This document shows positions 1-7,136 of a stretch of DNA of 12,888 nt, piece after piece. Position 1 is the stretch's first letter; every line of letters starts with the position of its first letter. The position numbers were made by a program, and so were the translations under genes. Below the pieces are notes generated by a model. It was not told where the DNA came from, did not search any database, and worked only from the letters and a program-made list of their open reading frames with translations. Origin of the DNA: Betaproteobacteria bacterium (lineage in GTDB: Bacteria; Pseudomonadota; Gammaproteobacteria; Burkholderiales; SG8-39). The stretch lies in contig SHXL01000064.1 in assembly GCA_009693345.1 (NCBI GenBank), positions 1-12,888 of the forward strand. The letters run 5' to 3'.

Positions 1-40
1 GGTGCAGTAAAGTAACAATGGCCCTGGTACAAAAGATCGG

Positions 41-361
41 TCAGGTCACGTGCATGATGCCGGTGTAGCTGGTGTCGTCGAAATCGAGCACGTGCCCGGC
101 GGTGCCGCGATTGAAGTAGGCGAGCGCCAGGTGGCGCGGCACGAGCCGACCAGATTCGATGGCGCGCGTGAGATCGGCGATCGAGGCATCCCAGTTTCCG
201 AGATCCGCATGCAGCGCACCGCGATCGAGTCGCGCGAGCGCCTTCTCCTTGCTCCAGACGAGCCGCGAGGTGATCGCGCGGTCGCAGTGCTCGAGCGCCT
301 TGTCGGGAGCGCTGCGGCAAGAACGATCAGGATCGTCGAGGCTGGACGCGCGCCTGAAAGT
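41..361 (-). pseudogene. Broken small TPR protein with a foreign-looking C-terminus
   Basis: Directly after the hydrolase stop, in the same frame, the minus strand stays open for 106 codons to a TGA at 43-41. There is no ATG, GTG or TTG at the front of this frame. The translation contains TPR-like text: DKALEHCDRAI, then ALARLDRGALHADLGNWDAS followed by IADLTRAIESG, then HLALAYFNRG. A second minus frame starts with ATG at 387, overlaps the hydrolase by 26 bp, and reads a signal-peptide-like STILIVLAAALP before leaving the TPR frame. One extra base in the GGG run at 305-307 would fuse the two into signal peptide plus TPR repeats. I infer a one-base deletion or sequencing error. The last 20 or so residues (GTAGHVLDFDDTSYTGIMH) do not continue the TPR pattern and resemble a conserved segment of MmgE/PrpD proteins. 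The fragment may be a pseudogene or an assembly artefact near a contig end. Confidence 0.5.
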
Positions 362-1153
362 TCAGTCGAGGAACGTGATGAGCACATCTAGCGTGGCGTC
401 GGGCGCCTCGGCCATCAGCGAGTGGCCGGCAGTCGCGATGCGGATGCTCTTCGATTTTTCGATTCCGCCGATCAAGTCCCCCGCGCCGCGCGGCGGCGTC
501 ATGACGTCGCGCGCCCCGAGGATGAACAGCGCCGGGCATTTCAATTTTGCCGCGGCCGCCATGCCGCCCGCATAGGCATTGCAGGCAAGCAGGTCGGCAT
601 GCAGCACGCCGGGAGCGAGGCGCGAGAGCCTCGCCAGCGTGTCGCCATACATCCACATGCCCGGATTGGGATTGCCCGCGAACGGCACCTGCGCCGCGTG
701 GCCCCAGATCGTTTCCATGTCGTACGCGGACTGATCGTTGCGCCGCGCCGCATCGAGAAACGCGTCCGAAACTTTCATCGGATATGCGATGCTGACCAAC
801 GCGATCTTCTCCGCCCGGTTCGGATATCGCGCGGCGAATTCCAGCGCGATGAGGGAGCCCATCGAATGGCCGACGACCGTCGCTTTTTCAATTTTAAGGT
901 TCTTCAACAAGGCCCAAACCCAATCCGCCATTGCCTCCACGCTCGCCAACGGCGGCCCCTCGGAGCGGCCATGAGCAGGCAGGTCGACGGCGAGCACGTT
1001 GAACCCGTGATAGCCGAAGTAGCGGCTTTGCAGTCCCCACCAGGAATGGTCCAGCCCGGCGCCGTGCACGAACGCGACGCTGCGCTTCGCAGGATCGATG
1101 TCGTGCGCCGCCGTGTAGGCAAACGCCGCCTTGCCGTCAATCTGCAGCTGCAT
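362..1153 (-). CDS. Alpha/beta hydrolase (serine hydrolase fold)
   Basis: A 263-residue alpha/beta hydrolase of usual length, with no signal peptide, so probably cytoplasmic. The oxyanion-hole motif HGAG is at residues 30-33 and the nucleophile elbow GHSMG at 95-99 (Ser97). The likely acid is Asp216 in GARDVMTPP and the likely base His244 in AGHSLM. A cap region lies between about 125 and 200. The triad is complete, so an active esterase, lactonase or C-C hydrolase is expected, but the substrate cannot be read from sequence. The ATG shares its A with the TAA of metY (TAATG), which suggests translational coupling and fixes the start. It is too short for a typical homoserine O-acetyltransferase (about 370 residues), so I do not assign it that role despite the neighbour. 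Confidence 0.9.
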   Translation of the reverse strand: MQLQIDGKAAFAYTAAHDIDPAKRSVAFVHGAGLDHSWWGLQSRYFGYHGFNVLAVDLPAHGRSEGPPLASVEAMADWVWALLKNLKIEKATVVGHSMGSLIALEFAARYPNRAEKIALVSIAYPMKVSDAFLDAARRNDQSAYDMETIWGHAAQVPFAGNPNPGMWMYGDTLARLSRLAPGVLHADLLACNAYAGGMAAAAKLKCPALFILGARDVMTPPRGAGDLIGGIEKSKSIRIATAGHSLMAEAPDATLDVLITFLD

Positions 1154-2451
1154 TACTTCGACCTGGACGCGGCCGCCAGCGCGCGTTCGAGATCCTGCAT
1201 CAGGTCTTCGGCGTCCTCGAGTCCGATCGAAAGCCGCACCGTGCCGGGCCCGATGCCGGCCTTCTTCAGGTCCTCGTCCGACATCCTGTAGTGCGTCGTG
1301 GTCGCCGGGTGGATGACGAGCGACTTTGCGTCGCCGACATTCGCGAGGTGCGAAAACACGCCCAGCGCCTCGATGAATTTGCGTCCCGCCTCCCGCCCGC
1401 CCCTGATGTCGAAAGAGAACACCGCACCGCAGCCGCGCGGCAGCAACTTTTGGGCGAGTTTGTAATCCGGATGGTCTGGAATTTCAGGATAGAGAATTTT
1501 CTCTACAAAGGGATTCTTGGACAGAAATGCCACAACCTTCCTCGTGTTCTCCACGTGCCGCGGCATGCGCAGGTGCAGCGTTTCGATGCCCTGCAGGATC
1601 TGGAATGCGGTCATGGGCGCCATGCAGGCGCCGAAGTCGCGCAAGCCTTCGCGCCGCGCGCGCAGCAGGAAGGCGCGTGTGCCGGACTCCTCCTCGAAAT
1701 CCATGTTGTGGAACCCCGCGTAGGGCGCGGTCAGCTGCGGAAATTTTCCGCTCTTCTCCCAATCAAAGCGGCCCGAATCCACCAGCACGCCGCCAATCGC
1801 GACGCCGTGGCCGCCAAGGAACTTGGTCGCGGAGTGATACAGCAGGTCCGCCCCCAGCTCGAAGGGCTTCATCAGCCAGGGCGTGGTAAAGGTCGCATCC
1901 ACCAGCAGCGGCACGCCGGCCTCATGCGCGATCGCCGAAACGGCGGGGATGTCCAGCACGTCCAGGCCCGGATTGCCGAGCGTCTCGCCGAAGAGAAGGC
2001 GGGTGTTTGGTTTTATCGCCTTGCGAAATTCCTCGACGTTCCTCGGAGAAACAAACGTCGTCTCGATGCCGAATCTTTTCAACGTATAGCCAAGCAGATT
2101 GTGCGAGCCGCCGTAGAGCGCGGCGGACGCAACGACGTGGCTGCCCGCATCCATGAGTGTGGCGATCGCCAGGTGCAGCGCCGCCTGCCCGCTCGCGGTC
2201 GCGATCGCGCCGACGCCGCCTTCGAGCGCGGCCACGCGCTCCTCGAGCACCGCGACCGTGGGATTCGAGATGCGCGAGTAAACGTGCCCCGCGCGCTCCA
2301 TGTTGAAGAGGGACGCCGCATGCGCGGTGTCGCGGAAGACGTACGAAGTGGTCTGGTAGATCGGCACCGCGCGGGCGCCCGTCGCCGGATCAGGTGACTG
2401 ACCGGCATGCAACGCTAGGGTGTCAAAACCTGGATACTTTGGACCAGCCAA
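1153..2451 (-). CDS. metY: O-acetylhomoserine sulfhydrylase (O-acetylhomoserine aminocarboxypropyltransferase)
   Basis: A 432-residue PLP enzyme of the Cys/Met metabolism family. It converts O-acetyl-L-homoserine plus sulfide to L-homocysteine and acetate in methionine synthesis, in the cytoplasm. Visible signatures are TLALHAGQSPDP near the N-terminus, VPIYQTTSY at 29-37, YSRISNPT at 58-65, the substrate/PLP tyrosine in ALYGGSHN (Tyr113), PLP-contacting Asp185 in LLVDATFTTPW, and the Schiff-base lysine Lys210 in HSATKFLGGHG. The length and the GETLGNPG segment fit MetY better than cystathionine gamma-synthase, which is about 380-400 residues. The only suitable start is TTG at 2451; an in-frame TGA lies five codons upstream and the first internal ATG is at codon 51. 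No clear Shine-Dalgarno site precedes it, so translation may depend on the upstream gene, whose stop ends 9 bp away. Confidence 0.93.
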   Translation of the reverse strand: MAGPKYPGFDTLALHAGQSPDPATGARAVPIYQTTSYVFRDTAHAASLFNMERAGHVYSRISNPTVAVLEERVAALEGGVGAIATASGQAALHLAIATLMDAGSHVVASAALYGGSHNLLGYTLKRFGIETTFVSPRNVEEFRKAIKPNTRLLFGETLGNPGLDVLDIPAVSAIAHEAGVPLLVDATFTTPWLMKPFELGADLLYHSATKFLGGHGVAIGGVLVDSGRFDWEKSGKFPQLTAPYAGFHNMDFEEESGTRAFLLRARREGLRDFGACMAPMTAFQILQGIETLHLRMPRHVENTRKVVAFLSKNPFVEKILYPEIPDHPDYKLAQKLLPRGCGAVFSFDIRGGREAGRKFIEALGVFSHLANVGDAKSLVIHPATTTHYRMSDEDLKKAGIGPGTVRLSIGLEDAEDLMQDLERALAAASRSK

Positions 2452-2460
2452 AACTGCAGC

Positions 2461-3015
2461 TCAGTGCAGGTGTTTGCGCGAAGGCCGCGTCGCGGTCTCG
2501 AAGGCACGCTCGGGCTTCTTCGCGTCCGAAGCGTGCTCTTTCCAGTCCTGCTCGAAAAAACTATCCACCACCGCGGCCACTTCGGCGACGCGCTCCTTGC
2601 TGAACTGGCGCGCGAGCAGTGCGGACACGTCCTCGATCATGCAGCGACGCTGCGCTTCGTGGATCGCCTGCGCCGTCGGGCCGAGGAACAGCAGCCGCGA
2701 ATCCTGCTCGCCGTTGTCCAGGTAAAGCGTAAGTTCGACTTCGACCGCCTCATAGCACAGCGGCCCGAGGTTCTCGAGCGCCGTATCGAGCGCGGGATGG
2801 AAACTCCGCCCGATCTCGCCGGTCCAGCACATCAAGAACATCAGTTCTTTTTCGTCGAAACACAGGCCGGGCTCTTCCTGCTCGAGGCTCTTGACGTCCG
2901 CCATCCCCTCTGCATCGAGGTATTCGAGCAGGGGCGCGAGCGCCTGCTCGATCTGCTTCTTGGACACGCCCTCCAGCATCGGGATATCGGCGTGCAGGTG
3001 CACTTCCATGCGCAT
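2461..3015 (-). CDS. Uncharacterised protein, first gene of the metY unit (DUF6806-like)
   Basis: An acidic 184-residue soluble protein without signal peptide or membrane segment. Recognisable text includes MEVHLHADIPML at the start, EYLDAEGMADVKSLEQEEPG, CWTGEIGRSFHPAL, LFLGPTAQAIHEAQRRCM and VDSFFEQDWKE. From memory this matches an uncharacterised betaproteobacterial family (I believe DUF6806), but no function is known to me. I chose ATG 3015 over the farther upstream starts (TTG 3069, ATG 3066) because the extra residues (MMVARVIKYASIYPGKAA) fall over a possible -10 element and do not look like part of the domain. ATG 3009 is an equally possible start. It lies 9 bp upstream of metY on the same strand, so co-transcription is likely. 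Confidence 0.75.
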   Translation of the reverse strand: MRMEVHLHADIPMLEGVSKKQIEQALAPLLEYLDAEGMADVKSLEQEEPGLCFDEKELMFLMCWTGEIGRSFHPALDTALENLGPLCYEAVEVELTLYLDNGEQDSRLLFLGPTAQAIHEAQRRCMIEDVSALLARQFSKERVAEVAAVVDSFFEQDWKEHASDAKKPERAFETATRPSRKHLH

Positions 3016-3044
3016 GGCGGCTTTTCCCGGGTAGATGGATGCGT

Positions 3045-3050
3045 ATTTTA
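3045..3050 (-). promoter_or_regulatory. Possible -10 element for the metY unit
   Basis: On the minus strand the sequence TAAAAT sits in GATAAAATACG, about 30 bp upstream of the chosen ATG at 3015. A convincing -35 hexamer is not present at the usual 16-18 bp spacing; a TTGACA occurs farther upstream but at the wrong distance. A transcript starting about 7 bp downstream would exclude the TTG/ATG starts at 3069 and 3066, which agrees with the start chosen for the first gene. Confidence 0.3.
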
Positions 3051-3168
3051 TCACGCGCGCAACCATCAAAACCGACTGTCGGCGCCTGTCAACTGACCTG
3101 CGGCGCCGTGCGTTGCTACAGGCAGGTGGACAATGGATTCACACGATTAGCTGCCTGCGGAGGTAGCC

Positions 3169-3402
3169 ATGAACGTGATGTACAACAGCGAGAATTACTG
3201 CGTGGTCGAATTTTCGGGCCGCCATGGCATCGAACTGGTCGACAAGATCACGGGCCGGGCCGGGTTTCTCGAAGGCGCGGTCGAGGTGAAAATCCGCGCT
3301 TCGATGGCCGATTTTGCCGCGCGCGAGCCGAGCGCCGAATCGGTGGATGAGTTCCTCGGCTGCTACGACGCGCTGCTGACCAACTCCGTCGCCCTGCACT
3401 AG
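3169..3402 (+). CDS. DUF3567 family protein
   Basis: A 77-residue soluble protein with the N-terminal pattern MNVMYNSENYCVVEF followed by GIELVDK, and ESVDEFLGCYDALLTNSVALH at the C-terminus. This is the layout of DUF3567, a small family I know only from betaproteobacteria; its function is unknown. The start is fixed by a good GGAGG at 3159-3163, five bases before the ATG. It is divergent from the metY unit across a 153-bp gap and is followed after 22 bp by a phosphodiesterase gene on the same strand, so a shared transcript is plausible. It is slightly shorter than the family members I recall. Confidence 0.85.
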   Translation: MNVMYNSENYCVVEFSGRHGIELVDKITGRAGFLEGAVEVKIRASMADFAAREPSAESVDEFLGCYDALLTNSVALH

Positions 3403-3424
3403 GAACTTCGCTAACATCGGGCCG

Positions 3425-4573
3425 ATGCTCAGGCCCGCGCATGTTCCGAGCTATGCCGGAAATGGATTTGTAAATCTTGTTGCCTCCATCGTGGAGGCGT
3501 GCGGCGGCGCGCCTCGTCACCCGTCCCTCTCGAGCCTTCCGACCGCGGAGCTCCGCTCCGCACGCAACGTCGTTTTCCTGATCGTCGACGGGCTCGGCGA
3601 CAGCTACCTCCGCGCCAACGGCTCCGGCGGGCACATCGCCCGCCACCGCCGCGGCGCGATCAGCGCGGTGTTCCCGTCCACCACGGCGAGCGCAATCACG
3701 ACGTCGTTCACCGGCGCAACGCCGCTGGAGCACGGACTCACCGGCTGGTTCACGTATTTTTCCGCGGCCGCCTGCGTCGTCGCGCCTCTGCCGTTCCAGA
3801 GACGCGGCGAGAAGGCATCGCTCGGCGTCGCGCCGGCAACGATTTTCGTCGAACCATCGCTCTTCGACACGCTGGCGACGCGCTCGATCGTCGTTTCCTA
3901 CCGCCCGATCATCGATTCGCTGTACAACCGCCATCATTGCGGCAGCGCCGAGCGGCGCGCCTATAACAATCTCGCGGGCTTTCTGGACGAAACGGCGGCC
4001 GCGGTGAAATCAGGCCCGGAGCGCAGGCTCGTCTATGCCTACTGGCCCGAGTTCGACGCGCTCGCGCACCGGTACGGGGTCGCGAGCGCCGAGGTGCGCG
4101 CGCATTTCGAGCTGCTCGACGCGATGTTCGGCGCATTGCTGTTGCGGCTCGCGGGCACCGGTACGGTCGTCGTGCTTACGGCGGATCACGGATTCATCGA
4201 TTGCCCGCCCGAGGAATCGATCGAGCTCCCGCCCGAGCTTTCCGCCATGCTTCGATTCCCGCTCTGCGGCGAGCGGCGGGTCGCGTTCTGCCACGTTCAG
4301 GATCAAAAGGCCTTTCTCGAGAAAGCAAGATCTCTTCTTGAAAACCGCGCGGATGTCCGTCCCAGCCGGGACCTGCTGGACGAAGGCTGGTTCGGCGCCG
4401 GGCGCGCGCATCCGCTTTTCGCGGAGCGAATCGGCGACGTGGCGCTTGTCATGCAAGGTCGCGGTACGGTAAAAGACTGGGTGCCCGGCGAGCCGCGGCA
4501 CCTGCACATCGGCAATCACGGCGGCATGAGCGAGGACGAAATGAATATTCCCCTGGTGGTGGCAAAGACATGA
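3425..4573 (+). CDS. Alkaline phosphatase superfamily protein (type I phosphodiesterase/nucleotide pyrophosphatase-like)
   Basis: A 382-residue metal-dependent phosphoesterase-type protein. All core elements of the superfamily are visible: metal ligand Asp55 in VFLIVDGLGD, the nucleophile region FPSTTASA at 83-90 (Thr87 most likely by comparison with NPP enzymes), DALAHRYG with Asp211 and His215, TADHGF with Asp254 and His255, and HIGNHGGMSEDEMNIPLV with His365. These would bind two zinc-like metals around the threonine. No signal peptide is evident, which is unusual for a superfamily often exported, so a cytoplasmic role is likely. The substrate is unknown. The ATG follows the DUF3567 stop by 22 bp with only a weak ribosome site. 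Its TGA overlaps the ATG of the next gene in ATGA, so the two are probably translationally coupled. Confidence 0.85.
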   Translation: MLRPAHVPSYAGNGFVNLVASIVEACGGAPRHPSLSSLPTAELRSARNVVFLIVDGLGDSYLRANGSGGHIARHRRGAISAVFPSTTASAITTSFTGATPLEHGLTGWFTYFSAAACVVAPLPFQRRGEKASLGVAPATIFVEPSLFDTLATRSIVVSYRPIIDSLYNRHHCGSAERRAYNNLAGFLDETAAAVKSGPERRLVYAYWPEFDALAHRYGVASAEVRAHFELLDAMFGALLLRLAGTGTVVVLTADHGFIDCPPEESIELPPELSAMLRFPLCGERRVAFCHVQDQKAFLEKARSLLENRADVRPSRDLLDEGWFGAGRAHPLFAERIGDVALVMQGRGTVKDWVPGEPRHLHIGNHGGMSEDEMNIPLVVAKT

Positions 4574-5358
4574 AAGCAAATGCGAACGGCATCGATGTCC
4601 ATTACGAACTTCACGGCAGGGAAGGCGCACCGTGGCTGACGCTCAGCCATTCCCTCGCCTGCAGCGTGCGCATGTGGGATCCGCAGATCGCGGCGCTCAA
4701 GGACGAATACCGGATCCTCGCCTACGACACGCGCGGCCACGGCGCGAGCGAAGCGCCGAAGGGCGCGTACACGCTGGAATTGCTGGCGGATGATCTTTTC
4801 CTGCTGTTGAAGGAATTGAAGATAGGCAGGACCCATTTCTGCGGCCTCTCCATGGGCGGCATGATCGGCCAGACCTTCGCGCTGAAGTACCCCGGCGTGT
4901 TCCAGACACTGACGCTGGCCGACACCACGAGCCACTATCCCGCGGAGGCCGCACCCATCTGGGCCGAACGCATCAAGACGGTGGAATCGAAGGGCATGGA
5001 GCCGCTCGCGGAGCCGACGCTGGAGCGATGGTTTACCGAGCCCTTCCGCAAATCGAACGCCGCCGCGGTGAACGGGATCCGCAAGCTGATCGTGTCGACG
5101 CCGGCAGCCGGCTACGCCGGCTGCTGCCACGCCATCCCGAAGATCAACCTCACCGCGCGATTGAAGGAGATCAAATGCCCGATCCTCGTCATCGTCGGCG
5201 CCGATGATCCGGGCACGCCACCGGCGATGGCGAAGGAAATCCACGACAACGCGCCCGGTTCGAAACTGGTGGTGCTGCCGCAGGCTGCGCACATCTCCAA
5301 CCTCGAGCAGCCCGAGGGCTTCACGCGCGCGCTGCGCGAGTTCCTCAGGAAGAACTGA
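4570..5358 (+). CDS. Alpha/beta hydrolase, 3-oxoadipate enol-lactonase (PcaD)-like
   Basis: A 262-residue alpha/beta hydrolase with the PcaD style throughout: SHSLACSVRMWDPQI, LAYDTRGHGAS, then the nucleophile elbow CGLSMGGMIGQ with Ser94. The acid is most likely Asp213 in GADDPGTPP and the base His241 in PQAAHISNLEQP. PcaD hydrolyses 3-oxoadipate enol-lactone to 3-oxoadipate in protocatechuate/catechol degradation. No other pca genes are present here, so the true substrate may be a different lactone or ester. The start ATG overlaps the phosphodiesterase stop (ATGA), implying coupled translation and perhaps a shared pathway. The 3' end overlaps the convergent peptidase gene by 14 bp. It is a different subfamily from the hydrolase at 362-1153. 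Confidence 0.88.
   Translation: MKANANGIDVHYELHGREGAPWLTLSHSLACSVRMWDPQIAALKDEYRILAYDTRGHGASEAPKGAYTLELLADDLFLLLKELKIGRTHFCGLSMGGMIGQTFALKYPGVFQTLTLADTTSHYPAEAAPIWAERIKTVESKGMEPLAEPTLERWFTEPFRKSNAAAVNGIRKLIVSTPAAGYAGCCHAIPKINLTARLKEIKCPILVIVGADDPGTPPAMAKEIHDNAPGSKLVVLPQAAHISNLEQPEGFTRALREFLRKN
5104..5124. repeat. Perfect 9-bp inverted repeat inside the PcaD-like gene
   Basis: GCAGCCGGC and GCCGGCTGC are exact reverse complements separated by the 3-base loop TAC. The hairpin would be stable (eight of nine pairs G-C) and lies within coding sequence for the residues AAGYAGC. There is no following T-run, so it is not an intrinsic terminator. It may be chance in GC-rich coding sequence or a pause/regulatory structure. 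Confidence 0.6.
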
Positions 5359-6430
5359 TCCCGGCGACCCCCCGGTCGATGAATTCCCGGGACTGTTCCT
5401 GCACCGCCTTGCGCCACTCCGGATCGGCCGGGTAGAAGGCGGCCTCGTACTCGCGCCGTACCTTGGCGGCGAGGACAGGGTCGCGCGGGCCTTCGAAGCG
5501 CATCCAGCGCTGGGCGAGTCCCGCGCGCTGCATTTCGCGGCGCGGCAGGGTGCCGAATTCGACCACGATGCTGGTGACCTCGGCGCTCGGCAGCATCCCG
5601 GAAAACGCGTCGATGATCGTGCCGCTGTACGTCGCGAGTTTATTGTGCGTCACGCCCTGCAGGTTGACGGCGCGCTCGCCCCACCAGGCGCACGCCCGTT
5701 CCCGCGCGGGCGAAGCTTCCGGATGGAAGCACAGGTAGACATGCTCGCCGCGCGGGCCGATGCCGGTATGCAGGTCGAGGAACGCGACGCTGCGCGCCCG
5801 TTCGAGATGCGTTTCGACCGCCGCCCGGAACGCACTGTTGGACCATTGCTTCCGCGCCCCGCCGTAGAAAATTCCATCCTGGTGCGTGTATTGCCCGCCG
5901 TTGAAAGCGTCTGAAAACGCCTTCTCGCCGACGCGTTCGCGATACGCGTCAAGCTCTACGAATGCGCCGGCGATCGATTCTTCGTTCCAGTCCTTGATCG
6001 CGATCGCGGTTTGCAGCTCCGCGTACCCTGGATTCCGGGGCAGCGGCTTGGAAAAGTCGATGAAATTCCGGTTGAGGTCGACATTTTCCTCGGTGACGCG
6101 CGTCTTGTGCGCGAAGCCCCAGGGATTCTGGGCGTGGAAGAACACGACCGCAGTATCCTTGGGCAGGCGCGGCCTGCCGCGCAGCCAGGCGCGTTGCACG
6201 GCCGAGCCGGAATAGCCCTCGATGCCATGGGTGCCGCTGCCGACGACAAAGACGCGCGAGGCATTCCCCGGTCCAAGCACGGACACATCCAGGTACAGCG
6301 CCTCGCCGCCCGGTCCCCGCTCCGCCGGATGCTTGTAGCTCGTCAGCTTGGCGCCGGCACGGAGCGCGGCCTCGACGAACTTCTGGCGCGCCTCGGCGTA
6401 GGAATCGGAGAAGGCCTCAAGTTCCGCCAT
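5345..6430 (-). CDS. M14-type zinc metallopeptidase, DUF2817 family
   Basis: A 361-residue protein with the carboxypeptidase (M14) fold signatures of the DUF2817 group. Zinc ligands His68 and Glu71 are in GTHGIEGYSG, and the third is His221 in AFLDLHTGIGPRGE. The carboxylate-binding NRN element is in NVDLNRNFIDF (118-123). A likely catalytic glutamate is Glu291 in IVVEFGTLP. Family members are predicted zinc-dependent amidohydrolases or peptidases of unknown substrate, related to succinylglutamate desuccinylase-type enzymes. No signal peptide is visible (MAELEAFSDSYAEARQ is hydrophilic), so it is probably cytoplasmic. The ATG at 6430 is reasonable, with only weak Shine-Dalgarno sequence. Transcription converges on the PcaD-like gene, with the last 14 bp shared. 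Confidence 0.88.
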   Translation of the reverse strand: MAELEAFSDSYAEARQKFVEAALRAGAKLTSYKHPAERGPGGEALYLDVSVLGPGNASRVFVVGSGTHGIEGYSGSAVQRAWLRGRPRLPKDTAVVFFHAQNPWGFAHKTRVTEENVDLNRNFIDFSKPLPRNPGYAELQTAIAIKDWNEESIAGAFVELDAYRERVGEKAFSDAFNGGQYTHQDGIFYGGARKQWSNSAFRAAVETHLERARSVAFLDLHTGIGPRGEHVYLCFHPEASPARERACAWWGERAVNLQGVTHNKLATYSGTIIDAFSGMLPSAEVTSIVVEFGTLPRREMQRAGLAQRWMRFEGPRDPVLAAKVRREYEAAFYPADPEWRKAVQEQSREFIDRGVAGISSS

Positions 6431-6524
6431 CGCCCTAGCCTACCTGATTAGAATGCGCACACCAATACGAGCGGAGCGACGCTCAAAGTAAGGTCCGCCC
6501 GGCGGTGGTATCGTTGATTCCCCC

Positions 6525-7133
6525 ATGACACCGCACGACGGCATAAAGCGCGCGATATCCGCCCTAGCATTGCTGGCCGCGTTCGCCGCCACGACGGACG
6601 CAGATGCGCAACGTCGGCGGATGCCGGTGCGTACCGAGCCGATTCCGGAAACCGAGACCGCGGCCGAGCGCGCAGCCGGCAAGGAAAAGGAGGGGCCCGC
6701 TAATCCCAGCATGATGATTTACGGGCCGCCGACGCCTGTACTCGGCGCGCCGCCTGCGCCCGCTGCGGCGCCTGCCCCGCGCGCGATCGCCGCGATCGCG
6801 CCCTCGCCGGCCCCGTACACGGCGCCAAAACTGGACGCAAAACTGGTCGAGCAGATTTTCTCCTGCCTCGCGCCCGGCCTGCCGCAGGATTGGAAGCGCA
6901 CCTGGGTCGTGGTCACGAGCGCGGAGGCGGCAGTGGCGGCGAAGTTCTTCTTCACCGCCTCGTACCGCGACGAAGACGCCGAGGAATTCGTGCCCTGCAA
7001 CGTGCAGGAGATCACGCGGCGCATCACCGGGCTGAGCGAATCGCTCACCCCCGCGCAGCGGCGCTGGAAGTCCGCCCGCCTCGCGATCGACAGTGAAGGC
7101 GTGTACGAACTGGTTTACGACTACGCGAAGTAG
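6525..7133 (+). CDS. Secreted Pro/Ala-rich protein of unknown function
   Basis: A 202-residue protein. Residues 7-28 form a classical Sec signal peptide: basic IKR, then a hydrophobic AISALALLAAFAA stretch, with likely cleavage after ADA at 26-28. A charged stretch (30-60) and a low-complexity Pro/Ala linker (about 67-100) follow. The C-terminal domain (about 101-202) contains WKRTWVVVTSAEAAVAAKFFF and a SEGVYELVYDYAK end. Two cysteines, Cys114 and Cys158, could form a disulfide in the periplasm. I do not recognise the domain. It starts 94 bp from the divergent peptidase gene and ends 3 bp from the convergent dehydratase, so it is probably monocistronic. The absence of a lipobox argues for a soluble periplasmic protein. 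Confidence 0.75.
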   Translation: MTPHDGIKRAISALALLAAFAATTDADAQRRRMPVRTEPIPETETAAERAAGKEKEGPANPSMMIYGPPTPVLGAPPAPAAAPAPRAIAAIAPSPAPYTAPKLDAKLVEQIFSCLAPGLPQDWKRTWVVVTSAEAAVAAKFFFTASYRDEDAEEFVPCNVQEITRRITGLSESLTPAQRRWKSARLAIDSEGVYELVYDYAK

Positions 7134-7136
7134 TCG

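Noticed and set aside
1..50. Second insertion-sequence end at the window start (TCAGGTCA-like text)
   Set aside because: Only a few bases match the element end and the TGCCCAGG part is absent.
422..1291. Plus-strand open frame opposite the first hydrolase
   Set aside because: It is antisense to a complete alpha/beta hydrolase and spans into metY; no recognisable protein features.
1291..2397. Long plus-strand open frame opposite metY
   Set aside because: It lies wholly antisense to a clearly recognised enzyme, has Arg/His/Ala-rich composition typical of GC-rich antisense frames, and shows no domain.
3067..3118. TTGACA on the minus strand as a -35 box for the metY unit
   Set aside because: It is about 36 bp from the only good -10-like element, too far for a sigma-70 promoter.
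4312..4340. Palindrome CTTTCTCGAGAAAG followed by CAAGA-N5-TCTTG
   Set aside because: Both lie inside the phosphodiesterase coding region, encode ordinary residues, and have no known site function; probably chance.
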